A stretch of DNA of 64,000 nucleotides from Proteiniphilum saccharofermentans (GCF_900095135.1 NZ_LT605205.1:2666001-2730000); one strand, 5' to 3'. Counted from the stretch's first letter, positions 53,002 to 62,323 are shown. The notes: generated from the letters alone by a model not told the origin. Translations and numbers: made by a program.

Positions 53002-54344
53002 ATTTCAAATTCCAGATTTTCTATTTCTATGGCAATCTGCTTCAGGAAGCGTGTAGCTTCTCCTCCGTCTAATGAACGATGATCGTAAGTAAGACTCAGT
53101 CCGATAAAAGGAACAAAAGCATATACATCGTCTCCAATATCTTTTGGACGCGGTACGATGGTATTCACACCCAGGATAGCCGATTGAGGCAGGTTAATGA
53201 CCGGCGTGAACATCTCCACGCCATAATTTCCCAGGTTCGAAACGGTAAACGAACCCGCTTCCGGAGAAAGTATATCGGGATTCACGCTTCCGTTCCTGCA
53301 AGCAGCAGCAATTTCCTTGAACTGTCGGGCCAAACCGGTAATGGACAGATCATCAGCATTACGTATGACCGGCACCATCAATCCTCTTTCGGTGTCTACC
53401 GCCAATCCAAGATGTATTTTACTAAAATAGCGGATACTGTCACCCAGAAAATGGGTATTTACATTGGGAAACTTCTTCAGCGCCCTGATGACTGAGAAGC
53501 AGACCATATCGTTCAATGTGATATTGATGTCAAGGCTTCCCTCTTCAAGCATTGCTTTTGCTTTTTTTCTAAGCACTAATATTCTTCTGGCATCCGCACC
53601 CAAATGGTGGGTTAACTGCGCCGAATTTTGCAGGGAAGCGTGCATAGAACGGGCGATGATCTTGCGCATATTGGATATCTTCCGTTCTTCGTAATCCTTT
53701 CCGTAAACACTGTTCACAGGAACGGACAGATCGGAAGCCCGGGCCGTACCTGCAAGCCCCGTTCCGGACGACTGCGGCAGCATACCTTGTTCCGCAGCCA
53801 GTTTTTTTGCCAGCGGTGTCATCTTCGGTCGATCATGCAAGACCGCCTGTATATCCTTTTCTATAATACGTCCCTTAGGACCGCTCCCTGAAAGGCCGGA
53901 AGTATCCACAGCGTTTTTCTCTGCCAATTTTCTGGCACGCGGGGAAACAGGACTCCTTCCCGATTGTACGGTAAAGGGGGTAGAACTCTCTTTTTGTTCT
54001 TGTTTTTCACTTGTTAAAGAGTCTGCAGGTCGGGATTCCATAGACACGCCTTTATTCCCCTCAGCCGGCGATTCACGCCCGACCAACAATGAAGAAATAT
54101 CTTCTCCAGGTTCTCCGATCACCATCATATTTTCCAATACGGGCACTTCATCGCCTTCGCTGTAAAAACATTCGAGTACGACTCCCCCCGCAGGGGCTTC
54201 TTCTTCAAACGAAGCCTTATCCGTCTCATAAGAAAATAGTATATCTCCTTTTTGCACGGTATCACCTTTTTTCTTTTTCAGTTCGGTAATGATACAACTT
54301 TCCACTGATTGCCCCTGTTTGGGCATGATTACTACAACTGCCAT
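52998..54344 (-). CDS. Dihydrolipoamide acyltransferase (E2)
   Basis: 448 residues: a lipoyl domain (about 1-80) with the lipoyl lysine in ETDKASFEE, a long linker, a peripheral subunit-binding domain (about 133-170; SPRARKLAEKNAVDTSGLSGSGPKGRI), a second such segment near 178-205 (MTPLAKKLAAEQGM), and a catalytic domain (about 220-448) with the active-site motif DHRSLDGGEATRFL. First gene of the minus-strand cluster. The doubled binding segment is unusual. Substrate acyl group unknown. Needs lipoylation, for which lplA is at 20464. Confidence 0.9.
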   Translation of the reverse strand: MAVVVIMPKQGQSVESCIITELKKKKGDTVQKGDILFSYETDKASFEEEAPAGGVVLECFYSEGDEVPVLENMMVIGEPGEDISSLLVGRESPAEGNKGVSMESRPADSLTSEKQEQKESSTPFTVQSGRSPVSPRARKLAEKNAVDTSGLSGSGPKGRIIEKDIQAVLHDRPKMTPLAKKLAAEQGMLPQSSGTGLAGTARASDLSVPVNSVYGKDYEERKISNMRKIIARSMHASLQNSAQLTHHLGADARRILVLRKKAKAMLEEGSLDINITLNDMVCFSVIRALKKFPNVNTHFLGDSIRYFSKIHLGLAVDTERGLMVPVIRNADDLSITGLARQFKEIAAACRNGSVNPDILSPEAGSFTVSNLGNYGVEMFTPVINLPQSAILGVNTIVPRPKDIGDDVYAFVPFIGLSLTYDHRSLDGGEATRFLKQIAIEIENLEFEI

Positions 54345-54364
54345 TTACGCATGATTTAAGTATG

Positions 54365-54395
54365 CAAATATAATGAAAGCCGAGGGATAAGTCAA
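54365..54395 (-). promoter_or_regulatory. Promoter of the E2-E3-E1 cluster
   Basis: On the minus strand, TTG (54395-54393), a 20-base spacer and TATATTTG (54372-54365), 20 bases from the E2 start. The -33 TTG lies inside the palindrome at 54392-54405. Confidence 0.6.
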
Positions 54396-54414
54396 GCTTG
54401 CTTGAAGCTTATCC
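54386..54414. repeat. Interrupted palindrome over the E2 -33 box
   Basis: GGATAAG-TCAAGC / GCTTGA-AG-CTTATCC: 13 paired bases with a two-base bulge around TT. The TCAAGC-TT-GCTTGA core belongs to the same family as the palindromes near 28558 and 35531. It could be an operator or merely a dispersed element. Confidence 0.55.
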
Positions 54415-54713
54415 GAGGCGTATCTTATATTCTACAAATATACATAATTTTGACTACCGTCAACTGTGCTGAACTATGCTGACACAAAGATATCATTATC
54501 TATGGTAGAATCCAAAGATAAATGCCATTAAATTAATAGACAATATTTTCGGATATTTAAAGATCATTCTATTCATTACATTTAATTGAGCCACACAGAA
54601 AGCATCGGCAAATATACAGAATTTGCTTTCGCTGTCGATTCAATAATTGATCTTTCATATATTCTTTTTGATACAATACTTTATTTTAAAAACAAAATTC
54701 ATCAGATAAATAA

Positions 54714-56642
54714 TTATTCCATTTCTATTTTGCCGGTGGCTGCAGCCGGATTCTGACGGAGCCAGATCCGGTACAACTCAAAAAATGTCGGAGCATCCAG
54801 CAGTTCAATATCAGGGTCTGCCGAATGCAGTTCATCCATAAATTCAACATACCAGGTAGGTGTCTTAAGAATATTCCTGAACCAATGAAAAGGTACCGGT
54901 CTTACTCTTACCCTGTCTAACATATGCTGGACAGCAATTTTGGGATCATCGGCAATAATATCATAATCAGATCGTAATACAGGCATATCGCCATGTAACA
55001 GAGTCAAAGGCACTTTTTGCGGTACAATGCCGTCAGGACTGAATGAGGCATAACAATCAAGTCCTTCCTTAGAAAGACCCGGGGCGGTTCCGTCGATGAT
55101 AAAACCGGTGATTGTTAAATCCCAGCGCTCGTAGTAAGGTTTACAATGATTTGCCCAGCTATCTAATCCCGATTTAAAACCAGATTCTCTAGGTTCCTGT
55201 AACATTCCCGGCATAAGATAACCCGCGCCGTTGTCGGCAGCTACAAAATAGTCATTGTGTGTCGCACTTTCCCGGTAATAATCCAGCGCCATCGGCACCC
55301 TGTTTTCCAGCACCGGGCTAATCGCCCACATCATAGGCACTTTCCCCCTGTTTTCGTCATCCCAAATGGAGGGCGTACGTTGAACCACCCATGAAGAGGC
55401 ATCATAATCTCCCACATAAAATATAAAAAAGTTCCTTCCCTTGAAATCGACCTTTCCATCTTCATCTAAATATCCTCTTTGTTTCAACTCTTCCAGGGAC
55501 ACTCTTCGTTGAGGATATCTTTCCTTCAACGGGAAATGAGTCCAGAAGGAAGCATTTGCCAAGGCTCCGTACCCAATGGCATCGGCATCCTTAAACGCAT
55601 TATAGGCTCCGATCAATTTAGAAAATTCCCATTCGGTGGCTACATCTTCATGTATTCCCCCCGCGTGCTGCGTATATTTAAAAGCCCATGACGGGAAACC
55701 ACCTATATAGCACATCTTTTCACCCTTATTGATCCTGTAGGCCTCACTCAAGAACTCTTTCAGCGTATTCAGGTCGGTACCCGTTACCTGCGTTTCATCA
55801 TCAGTGGCCGGCTCATCACCCCAGGGAGATAAATCGAAGAAAAAAGCTTTCTTACTCACGAAGAAATCATGATTGGTAAGGGTATGATGGTTTACCACCG
55901 TAGCCGTTGGTTTTTCCCGCCATTTCTGGTCGATATAATAAGCACCAAACTCACCTGAACAGCGGTTAGTCTTCATATAATTCTCGATAAACCATATATA
56001 AGGATCATTTTTTAAGGATCCGGTCGACATCCGATCCGTCCCGGGTATAATGCCGGTGCCTGTAAAAAGGGGTGTACCGTTTTCTTTGATCAGCCTTGCT
56101 ATCACTTTCAGTTTAGGCCCATTGAGTACTATACGTGAATACAGGCTGTTAGGATCAGTATCATAACGAACAGCTATCAGATTTTCAATTCCCGCCACAG
56201 CTGAAGCCACGTTACTGGTCGATGCAATGGATGAATCATATAACACGACACCATTGATATCTTTTCTATATGCCTCTATCAATTGTATAATATCCTGATA
56301 TACCACAGTATCTTTTTCATGCAGCCATCTTCCGGGCTCCCGGTATTTATCCCACCAATAGCTGTCTATATCTATACCGTGGGTAACAATATAATGTATA
56401 AATAGGCGCGGACCTTTTCTGTTTACAATTCCCTGTAAAGTGGCGACAGCATGGATATCATCCCATAAACTCCCGACTTGCTGTGTATCATTCAAATCAT
56501 AAGAGAGGGTATATCTCAAATCATACACTCCGATAACATCGCTATTCTGTTCTTTACAAGAAATCAGAATACATAGAATAACGGGGAGCAGAACTAACGC
56601 TGCAGCCAGATAACCTATTGTTTTTTCATTTAAACAATTCAT
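54714..56642 (-). CDS. GxGYxYP-family lipoprotein, putative glycoside hydrolase
   Basis: 642 residues with a lipoprotein signal (LISCKE, Cys about 29). The N-terminal domain contains LQGIVNRKGPRLFIHY, and the main barrel shows FFIFYVGDYDASSWV, VPMMWAISP and the family motif as GAGYLMPG (Met in the second Tyr position). PF14323-type proteins are found in glycan loci and fold as TIM barrels; activity is not settled. It follows the GH92 gene by 21 bases. Confidence 0.8.
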   Translation of the reverse strand: MNCLNEKTIGYLAAALVLLPVILCILISCKEQNSDVIGVYDLRYTLSYDLNDTQQVGSLWDDIHAVATLQGIVNRKGPRLFIHYIVTHGIDIDSYWWDKYREPGRWLHEKDTVVYQDIIQLIEAYRKDINGVVLYDSSIASTSNVASAVAGIENLIAVRYDTDPNSLYSRIVLNGPKLKVIARLIKENGTPLFTGTGIIPGTDRMSTGSLKNDPYIWFIENYMKTNRCSGEFGAYYIDQKWREKPTATVVNHHTLTNHDFFVSKKAFFFDLSPWGDEPATDDETQVTGTDLNTLKEFLSEAYRINKGEKMCYIGGFPSWAFKYTQHAGGIHEDVATEWEFSKLIGAYNAFKDADAIGYGALANASFWTHFPLKERYPQRRVSLEELKQRGYLDEDGKVDFKGRNFFIFYVGDYDASSWVVQRTPSIWDDENRGKVPMMWAISPVLENRVPMALDYYRESATHNDYFVAADNGAGYLMPGMLQEPRESGFKSGLDSWANHCKPYYERWDLTITGFIIDGTAPGLSKEGLDCYASFSPDGIVPQKVPLTLLHGDMPVLRSDYDIIADDPKIAVQHMLDRVRVRPVPFHWFRNILKTPTWYVEFMDELHSADPDIELLDAPTFFELYRIWLRQNPAAATGKIEME

Positions 56643-56663
56643 TTATCACTCATTAAACAATAT

Positions 56664-58898
56664 TTAAAACCCCTGCATGTCTGCGGCCGATGGAGGAGGT
56701 GATTCCAATCCCCAGTCTTTATTCGGACGATCTCCCATGATCAGTTCCAATGTACCGCCATTGACTAAGTCCTCATGCATGAACCAGGTACGATTCAACG
56801 GTTGACCGTTCAGTGTAGCCGATTGTATATATTTATTACTCCCCGAAGCATTTTCGGCCTTCACAGTGAAAACCTTCCCATTATCCAGTTTGATGCTCGA
56901 TTTTGTAAAGATAGGGCTGCCAATCGTATAAACCGGGATGCCGGGGGATACCGGATAGAACCCTAATTGCGAGAAGACCACAAACGCGGTCATACCGCCG
57001 CCGTCTTCATCACCGGGGATACCCATCAGGTCGTTACGGAACCAGCTTTCAAGCAGCATACGTATACGTTTCTGCGTTTTCCATGGCTGACCGGCATAAT
57101 TATAGAGGTAAGGAATATGAAAACTGGGCTCGTTTCCCATTACAAACTGGCCGACATTCCCTGTAGCATCGGGATGGATGGCATAATACTGCCATTTGGG
57201 TAATTTCAAATCCTCCACAAACAATTGATCCAACTTTTCAATAAAAGGCTGATTGCCTCCGAACAGGTCAATCAGGTCGGCAATATTGTGGTGTACATCC
57301 CAGATATATGTCCAGGCATTGTTTTCATCATAGTAGGCCCTGGCACCGATCCCTCCGGAAAATATATAATCGAATGGCTGTATGAATTTACCCTCCTTAT
57401 CTTTCGGGTGAAAGAAACCCGTTTCTTTATTGAACAGATGGCGGTAGTTGAATGCACGGTTCAGGAAGAACCGGTAATCATCCTCTTTCTCCAGCGATTT
57501 TGCCATCTGTGCAATGCTCCAGTCATCATATGAAGCCGCCTGAGTTACTGCCACTGCATTTCGTTTTTCAAAATCACTGACAACAGGTACGGTCTCCTTT
57601 TCATCAGGATAAAGCGCAGGGAACCATCCATACTCGTGATAGAAATCATCCAGTTCCGTTTTTGGAGCGCGTGCCCAGGGGATCATAGTTTCGGTCAGCA
57701 CGGTAGTCTTCATCCCCTCGAAAGCCTTTTCCACATCAAATTGAATACCCTTGGCCAGTGCGTCGGCAAACATCACGGCGGCATGGTTGCCGTTCATACA
57801 ATGTGCATCACCGAATACACAGGGAAATGTAGGCATCCATTTCTCTTCGGAATGTTCATACATCCGGATATAGGAAGCCAGCTTTTCTTCCTGCGCCCTT
57901 GGATTCAGGATCGTTTGCAACGGATGCAGCGCCAGATAATTATCCCAGATCCAATCGTCTGTCCAGAACGGAATACCTTCATCATCGTGCACTTTCCCAT
58001 CGAAACCATTGTAATACTTCCCGTCTTCCGATATATTGATCATACGTTCGTGTGCGCGGTACAGTGAGGTATAAAAGACTGTTTTCTGGTCTTCGGTAGC
58101 ACCTTCCACCTCTATTTTCCCCAAAGTCCTGTTCCATTGCGCACGGGCAGCCTTTGTCAGTGCATCGATATCATAACCGGGAACCTCTTTTTCCAGATTC
58201 CGACGTGCCTGTTCTTCGCTGATATATGAGATACCGTATCGTATGCGCACTTCTTTCACGTTCTTATCGAATGCGGCATAACAGGCTTTCCGGCTTTCCG
58301 TATCCCGGTTGCCTGTCTCCACAGGCTCCTGGTCGAACTCAAGATAAAAATAGTGCTTTGTTCCATGATACATTTCATATCCGTGCATAGTATTACCCTG
58401 GGCATGTAATTCTCCGTTTCCGACCGTACGTAGCATAACATATCGGGGAGCCTCTTCCTCAAAAGTCAGGGCGAATACCGCTCCACGGGCAGCCGGTGCA
58501 AAACGGGCCGTGATGCCATGATCGTCCAGATATACCGAATAGTGATAGGGTGTGGACTCTTCATGGTCGTAACGATAATTCAGGTTGGGCGTCAGCCCAT
58601 CCGGTTCGCCGCAGTAGGGCATCAGGTACAACACATCACCCTGACGGTGCGAAGGTACATTCAGCGGCAATCCTTCCATACGGTCGGTGACAAATTCCCT
58701 ATGAGCAGGGATCATACGCAACATACTGTTAGGCAGGTGCGTCACCGGGAATGTGGGAACCAAAAGAATACTGATATTGCCGATACGGTTATTCACGTAA
58801 TCGACCGGCTCTTTTTTCCGGCTGGAAGTGGTTGTCATCTTCCCGCAACTATTCAATATTATTCCAAACAGGACTACGAATAAAATTATTTTCTTCAT
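56664..58898 (-). CDS. GH92 family glycosidase (alpha-mannosidase-like) lipoprotein
   Basis: 744 residues with a lipobox (ILNSCGK, Cys about 18). The GH92 beta-domain (about 30-270) is divergent: the usual GFSHTH motif is not seen. The (alpha/alpha)6 domain is typical, with WTDDWIWDNYLALHPLQ, GNHAAVMFADALAKG, GNEPSFHIPYLYNYAGQPWKTQ and PGDEDGGGMTAFVVFSQLGFYPVSPG, which contain the candidate catalytic acids. GH92 enzymes are calcium-dependent exo-alpha-mannosidases. The divergent first domain means another linkage or sugar cannot be excluded. Confidence 0.85.
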   Translation of the reverse strand: MKKIILFVVLFGIILNSCGKMTTTSSRKKEPVDYVNNRIGNISILLVPTFPVTHLPNSMLRMIPAHREFVTDRMEGLPLNVPSHRQGDVLYLMPYCGEPDGLTPNLNYRYDHEESTPYHYSVYLDDHGITARFAPAARGAVFALTFEEEAPRYVMLRTVGNGELHAQGNTMHGYEMYHGTKHYFYLEFDQEPVETGNRDTESRKACYAAFDKNVKEVRIRYGISYISEEQARRNLEKEVPGYDIDALTKAARAQWNRTLGKIEVEGATEDQKTVFYTSLYRAHERMINISEDGKYYNGFDGKVHDDEGIPFWTDDWIWDNYLALHPLQTILNPRAQEEKLASYIRMYEHSEEKWMPTFPCVFGDAHCMNGNHAAVMFADALAKGIQFDVEKAFEGMKTTVLTETMIPWARAPKTELDDFYHEYGWFPALYPDEKETVPVVSDFEKRNAVAVTQAASYDDWSIAQMAKSLEKEDDYRFFLNRAFNYRHLFNKETGFFHPKDKEGKFIQPFDYIFSGGIGARAYYDENNAWTYIWDVHHNIADLIDLFGGNQPFIEKLDQLFVEDLKLPKWQYYAIHPDATGNVGQFVMGNEPSFHIPYLYNYAGQPWKTQKRIRMLLESWFRNDLMGIPGDEDGGGMTAFVVFSQLGFYPVSPGIPVYTIGSPIFTKSSIKLDNGKVFTVKAENASGSNKYIQSATLNGQPLNRTWFMHEDLVNGGTLELIMGDRPNKDWGLESPPPSAADMQGF

Positions 58899-58910
58899 TT
58901 CAATTAAATT

Positions 58911-59093
58911 TTAGAACCAAGACTATAGAAATTTAAAATTCAAGATTCAAGATTTTTCAAACTAAATAATTTACTGATTATTAATACATTAAACCTACGC
59001 CATCTTCTTGACTTCTTAACTTCTTTATTAATTAGTACATTAATCAACACTACTTCCCGAAAAATCGGGACAAGTTATTCCGACTTGTCGGGA
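58911..59093. repeat. Period-7/8 repeats and CCGACTTGTCGG element between GH92 and the dehydrogenase
   Basis: AGAACCAAGACTA and ATTCAAGATTCAAG near 58911-58960 use the period-7 vocabulary of the S23-type boundaries; ACTTCTTG/ACTTCTTA/ACTTCTTT (about 59005-59030) is period 8; 59054-59093 holds a CCGA/TCGG hairpin and CCGACTTGTCGGG, as at 48825-48842. Confidence 0.65.
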
Positions 59094-59097
59094 TCAT

Positions 59098-60264
59098 TTA
59101 GTTTTTCCTTCCCACCTTCCCACTTTCCCACCTTATCTTACACACATTCTCCAATATATACCGGGGACCTCTTACTGCCTCCTCAAAGAACAATCTGTCC
59201 GAAGGGAAGTAATTACCGTTTTCATCTTTAGCCCTGAAAGATATTCCTGCGATAATTGCATTCAGGATCAGGTGATAAGGTTTTCCCAGCCGGACAGCAG
59301 CATGGACAGGAGCAGCCAATCGGTCTTCCGGGCCCAGTTTCCGGTACAGGTCACACCCCACACGAAACAGGGTATCTTTTAAACTTTTATTTCTGAATCG
59401 ACATATCAGGTCATCTATATGTTCTTTCAGCTGGGTCAGGGTAAACTCTTCCGGATATAATGACCGTAGGATTTCAGCAGATTGCAGCATTGTTTGCCTC
59501 ACGGTATCAAGAAGTTCTTGATCTTCGAGTACTTCACAGATATAAACGGCATCCGGATATTTTTTAAACCCAAGATAAGCCGTCGCAGCATGCCCTAAAT
59601 TGTGGATAAAAAGTTTGCGGTCGACCCAGGCTTTGATATTCTCTTTGGGCGCCAGAAAAGGAATATCGGGAATTGGGTTTTTAAATCCGTTTTTTGCAAC
59701 GATCAAAGAGTTATAAGATTCGGCAAATACCTGTAACGGATCCTCCTCGATATCCTTTTGTGTCATGATAGGCACCATCTTTCCAATGCTCGTTTCCACT
59801 AATCCCACCAATTTTTCCAATGGATAATCCGGCGGCAACTGTTTTTCCAATTCTTTCCGGATAAGCCTATCCGCGTTTCTTATATTCTCTGCTATAATTA
59901 TATCCAGGGGTACATCTCCATATTTTTCCCGTCGGACAACTAATAACCTGGCCAGCAGAGGAATCACTGTGCCTACTCCCTGTTGTCCCACGGAAAGGGA
60001 CATAATTTTTGTATTATTCAACTCGGACATAAGTTGTTCCTCTTCATCAAGGTATATACCTTTTATATTACGAATGATCAGCAACTCATCCTCTTCTCCG
60101 TTTTTGATGACTATCCGGTATTGTTTCTGTTGATTTATCAGATCGACCAATTGCTTATTGATATCCACAAAAACGACTTCATACCCTGACAAATTGAATA
60201 CCTGCCCTATAAAAGAGCGCCCAATCTTCCCGGCTCCAAAAATAACAATTTTTCTCTCATTCAT
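59098..60264 (-). CDS. mtlD: Mannitol-1-phosphate 5-dehydrogenase-like protein
   Basis: 388 residues. The NAD motif is FGAGKIGRSFIGQ (about 9-21) and the catalytic K-x-x-x-x-N-x-x-H pattern is KLFIHNLGHA (about 217-226). MtlD interconverts mannitol 1-phosphate and fructose 6-phosphate. The gene is five bases from the sugar kinase gene and shares its operon with the isomerase, so it may instead act on another hexitol or pentitol phosphate. Confidence 0.83.
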   Translation of the reverse strand: MNERKIVIFGAGKIGRSFIGQVFNLSGYEVVFVDINKQLVDLINQQKQYRIVIKNGEEDELLIIRNIKGIYLDEEEQLMSELNNTKIMSLSVGQQGVGTVIPLLARLLVVRREKYGDVPLDIIIAENIRNADRLIRKELEKQLPPDYPLEKLVGLVETSIGKMVPIMTQKDIEEDPLQVFAESYNSLIVAKNGFKNPIPDIPFLAPKENIKAWVDRKLFIHNLGHAATAYLGFKKYPDAVYICEVLEDQELLDTVRQTMLQSAEILRSLYPEEFTLTQLKEHIDDLICRFRNKSLKDTLFRVGCDLYRKLGPEDRLAAPVHAAVRLGKPYHLILNAIIAGISFRAKDENGNYFPSDRLFFEEAVRGPRYILENVCKIRWESGKVGRKN

Positions 60265-60269
60265 TGAGT

Positions 60270-61490
60270 TTATCTGTAGTCTGGTATGAACGGTCGATTT
60301 GTCTTCTGAAGTTGATAATCCCTGTAATAAGGTTCTATTAGTTCCCGTTTCTGTCCCGGATATTCTTCATAAAATGTTCCTCCATGATAGAAACAGGCAT
60401 ATCCGCCCGATACCGTAGCCCACGCAATCACTTCATCTATATTTACCCTTTCTTTATGAGGATCCATCATTTGCTCGGCAATAGAAGCAATTGCTCCCCC
60501 CGCAAAATTGTCTCCGCATCCTGTGGTATCACCTACCCGTTCAGGATAAAGGACAATCTCATTTCTCACCCTTTCTGAAACCAGCTTGCAACCCTCTGCC
60601 CTGCCGAACAATTTACTGTTACAGAAATAGTAAAGCGGGTTTGCTCCATGTGTAACAATCACTGCACCTACACCTGTTCTTTTGAAGAAAGAGAGGGCTT
60701 CTGCAATAGTTGCTTGTCCGCTCAATCGTAGGGCTTCCTCCATATCTGCAATCAACAAATCGATATAACGATAGGTCTCCACAGTAGATCCTAACGGCCA
60801 GGCTTTTCCTGGGTTACTCCTTTCGTTGAGAAAATCGTAAACAGTATTGACTACGGTAACAGATTTTTTAGCTTTGGCTTTTTTAAGTAATTCCAAGAGC
60901 GACCGGTGAATATGAGGGACTAGAGCAGTCCCTCCGAAAATGACCATGTCACTTTCGAAGAACGCTTCATCCATATCTTCAGGGTAAAGATCCCATGCGG
61001 CTCCGATATTGTTGATAAAGATACGTTCTCCCAACCCCTGGTCATAACCGGGATCCGAAAGTACGTCGGTAAAGGCTGTATATTGATCGGACACCTTGTA
61101 TTTTCCAGTCTTCAATGGTGTTTTCTGTAATCGTTCATCAATAAACAGCGCATCTTTGTCGCGCCCTTTACTACCGTAAAAGTAAACTTCCGCCACAGTA
61201 CCGTCCAGCATCTGAGCGGCATGAATCAACGAAACAATGGATGGTCCTCCGATATTCAATGTTAGCGGAGAGTTGCCCGCTGTGAGCAGCTCCCTCACTT
61301 CCATATAATCTCTACCGGAGAATGCTTCAAACTCGTCTCTGAAAACAAGCTTTCCGGGAGATAATCCTCCATCGCCCGGTCTCACGGATATATAACGGCT
61401 GAAAGTCTCTCCACTGAAGTTTACAGGGGTAAACAAATAATCTACCAAAGCACATCCTACTCCGGATATTTTAAAGTGTTTTTTCACCAT
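60270..61490 (-). CDS. PfkB-family sugar kinase
   Basis: 406 residues, longer than the usual 300-330. The substrate/anion motif DTTGCGDNFAGGAIAS (about 323-338) with the catalytic Asp, the NIGGPSIVSLIHAAQML substrate motif (about 79-95), and a late GGYACFYHGG are visible. Its ATG overlaps the isomerase stop by one base (TGATG). The likely substrate is the ketose made by the isomerase: D-xylulose or D-fructose. Confidence 0.85.
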   Translation of the reverse strand: MVKKHFKISGVGCALVDYLFTPVNFSGETFSRYISVRPGDGGLSPGKLVFRDEFEAFSGRDYMEVRELLTAGNSPLTLNIGGPSIVSLIHAAQMLDGTVAEVYFYGSKGRDKDALFIDERLQKTPLKTGKYKVSDQYTAFTDVLSDPGYDQGLGERIFINNIGAAWDLYPEDMDEAFFESDMVIFGGTALVPHIHRSLLELLKKAKAKKSVTVVNTVYDFLNERSNPGKAWPLGSTVETYRYIDLLIADMEEALRLSGQATIAEALSFFKRTGVGAVIVTHGANPLYYFCNSKLFGRAEGCKLVSERVRNEIVLYPERVGDTTGCGDNFAGGAIASIAEQMMDPHKERVNIDEVIAWATVSGGYACFYHGGTFYEEYPGQKRELIEPYYRDYQLQKTNRPFIPDYR

Positions 61491-62167
61491 CAGCCCAGAA
61501 ATTTTTTATAATCAGATACCAACAGATGTAACGGTTCCACATCTTCTTCTACAGACGGGAATCGCCCTACCGACTCGTAGAAGCAGTTGTCTGTAGAATC
61601 ATCATTTACCATACTGACTTCACCCACCAGGACCTTACCTCTCCCTTCTTCTCCGTAAAAACGATGGTACACACCTTGTTCCAACGTAATACTCTCGCCC
61701 GGGGCCAGTATTACCTTACCGCCTGCCGGAACAACCACACTCACACCATCTTTCTTGCATCGTACATCGGTCACGTCAAACCCATTATCAGGGGTAGAGT
61801 TGAATAATTCAATGACTAAATTGCCTCCGCCCCTGTTAATAATATCTTCCATCTTATACCAATGATAATGCATGGGGGTCTCCTGATTTTCCCCAACAAT
61901 CATTATTTTCTCGGCATAAGGTTTTCTATCCACATTGAGTTTGCCATTACGTAAAGTGAATAAGAATAATCCTCTTTTATAAAAATCTCCGGAACCAAAA
62001 TCAGTGATATCCCAACCAAGCATATTCTCCATCACTTCAGCAGCACTCTTTTTATTTTTTCCCCAGTCTGACAGGCTCCAATACGCCCATGGAGGCAATG
62101 AAAACTTCCATTCTCCCATAAATGCTTTTGCGTCCGAAATAATCCGATTGATCTCGCTACGTTTCAT
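61490..62167 (-). CDS. D-lyxose isomerase (D-lyxose/mannose ketol-isomerase)
   Basis: 225 residues, a cupin of the D-lyxose isomerase family. Manganese ligands are in TPMHYHWYKMEDI (about 97-109) and HRFYGEEGRG near 168. YWSLSDWG at 29-36 is conserved. Members convert D-lyxose to D-xylulose and D-mannose to D-fructose. Followed directly by a PfkB kinase and preceded by a LacI operator. Confidence 0.88.
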   Translation of the reverse strand: MKRSEINRIISDAKAFMGEWKFSLPPWAYWSLSDWGKNKKSAAEVMENMLGWDITDFGSGDFYKRGLFLFTLRNGKLNVDRKPYAEKIMIVGENQETPMHYHWYKMEDIINRGGGNLVIELFNSTPDNGFDVTDVRCKKDGVSVVVPAGGKVILAPGESITLEQGVYHRFYGEEGRGKVLVGEVSMVNDDSTDNCFYESVGRFPSVEEDVEPLHLLVSDYKKFLG

Positions 62168-62308
62168 CCTTTTTTAATTTTTAATATTAGACAATTGACA
62201 CTTATTTCTCTTTTCTTACAATCCTCATACCGTAAATAATAACATGCCTAAAGCTCCGACCGACCTAATAAGTAAGAGAGAACTGTAAGATATCTGATCC
62301 CTCACATT

Positions 62309-62323
62309 GCTAAACCGGTTAAC
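62309..62323. promoter_or_regulatory. LacI-type operator upstream of the isomerase operon
   Basis: GCTAAACCGGTTAAC, centred on a CCGG palindrome (AAACCGGTTNA). The same 12-base core lies at 63373-63387 in front of the LacI gene. Confidence 0.7.

Larger units (their letters stand above)
54345..54713. other. Intergenic region between E2 and the GxGYxYP gene
   Basis: 369 AT-rich bases with no gene. It holds the E2 promoter and the palindrome at 54386-54414; the rest (54420-54713) shows nothing I can support. Confidence 0.5.
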
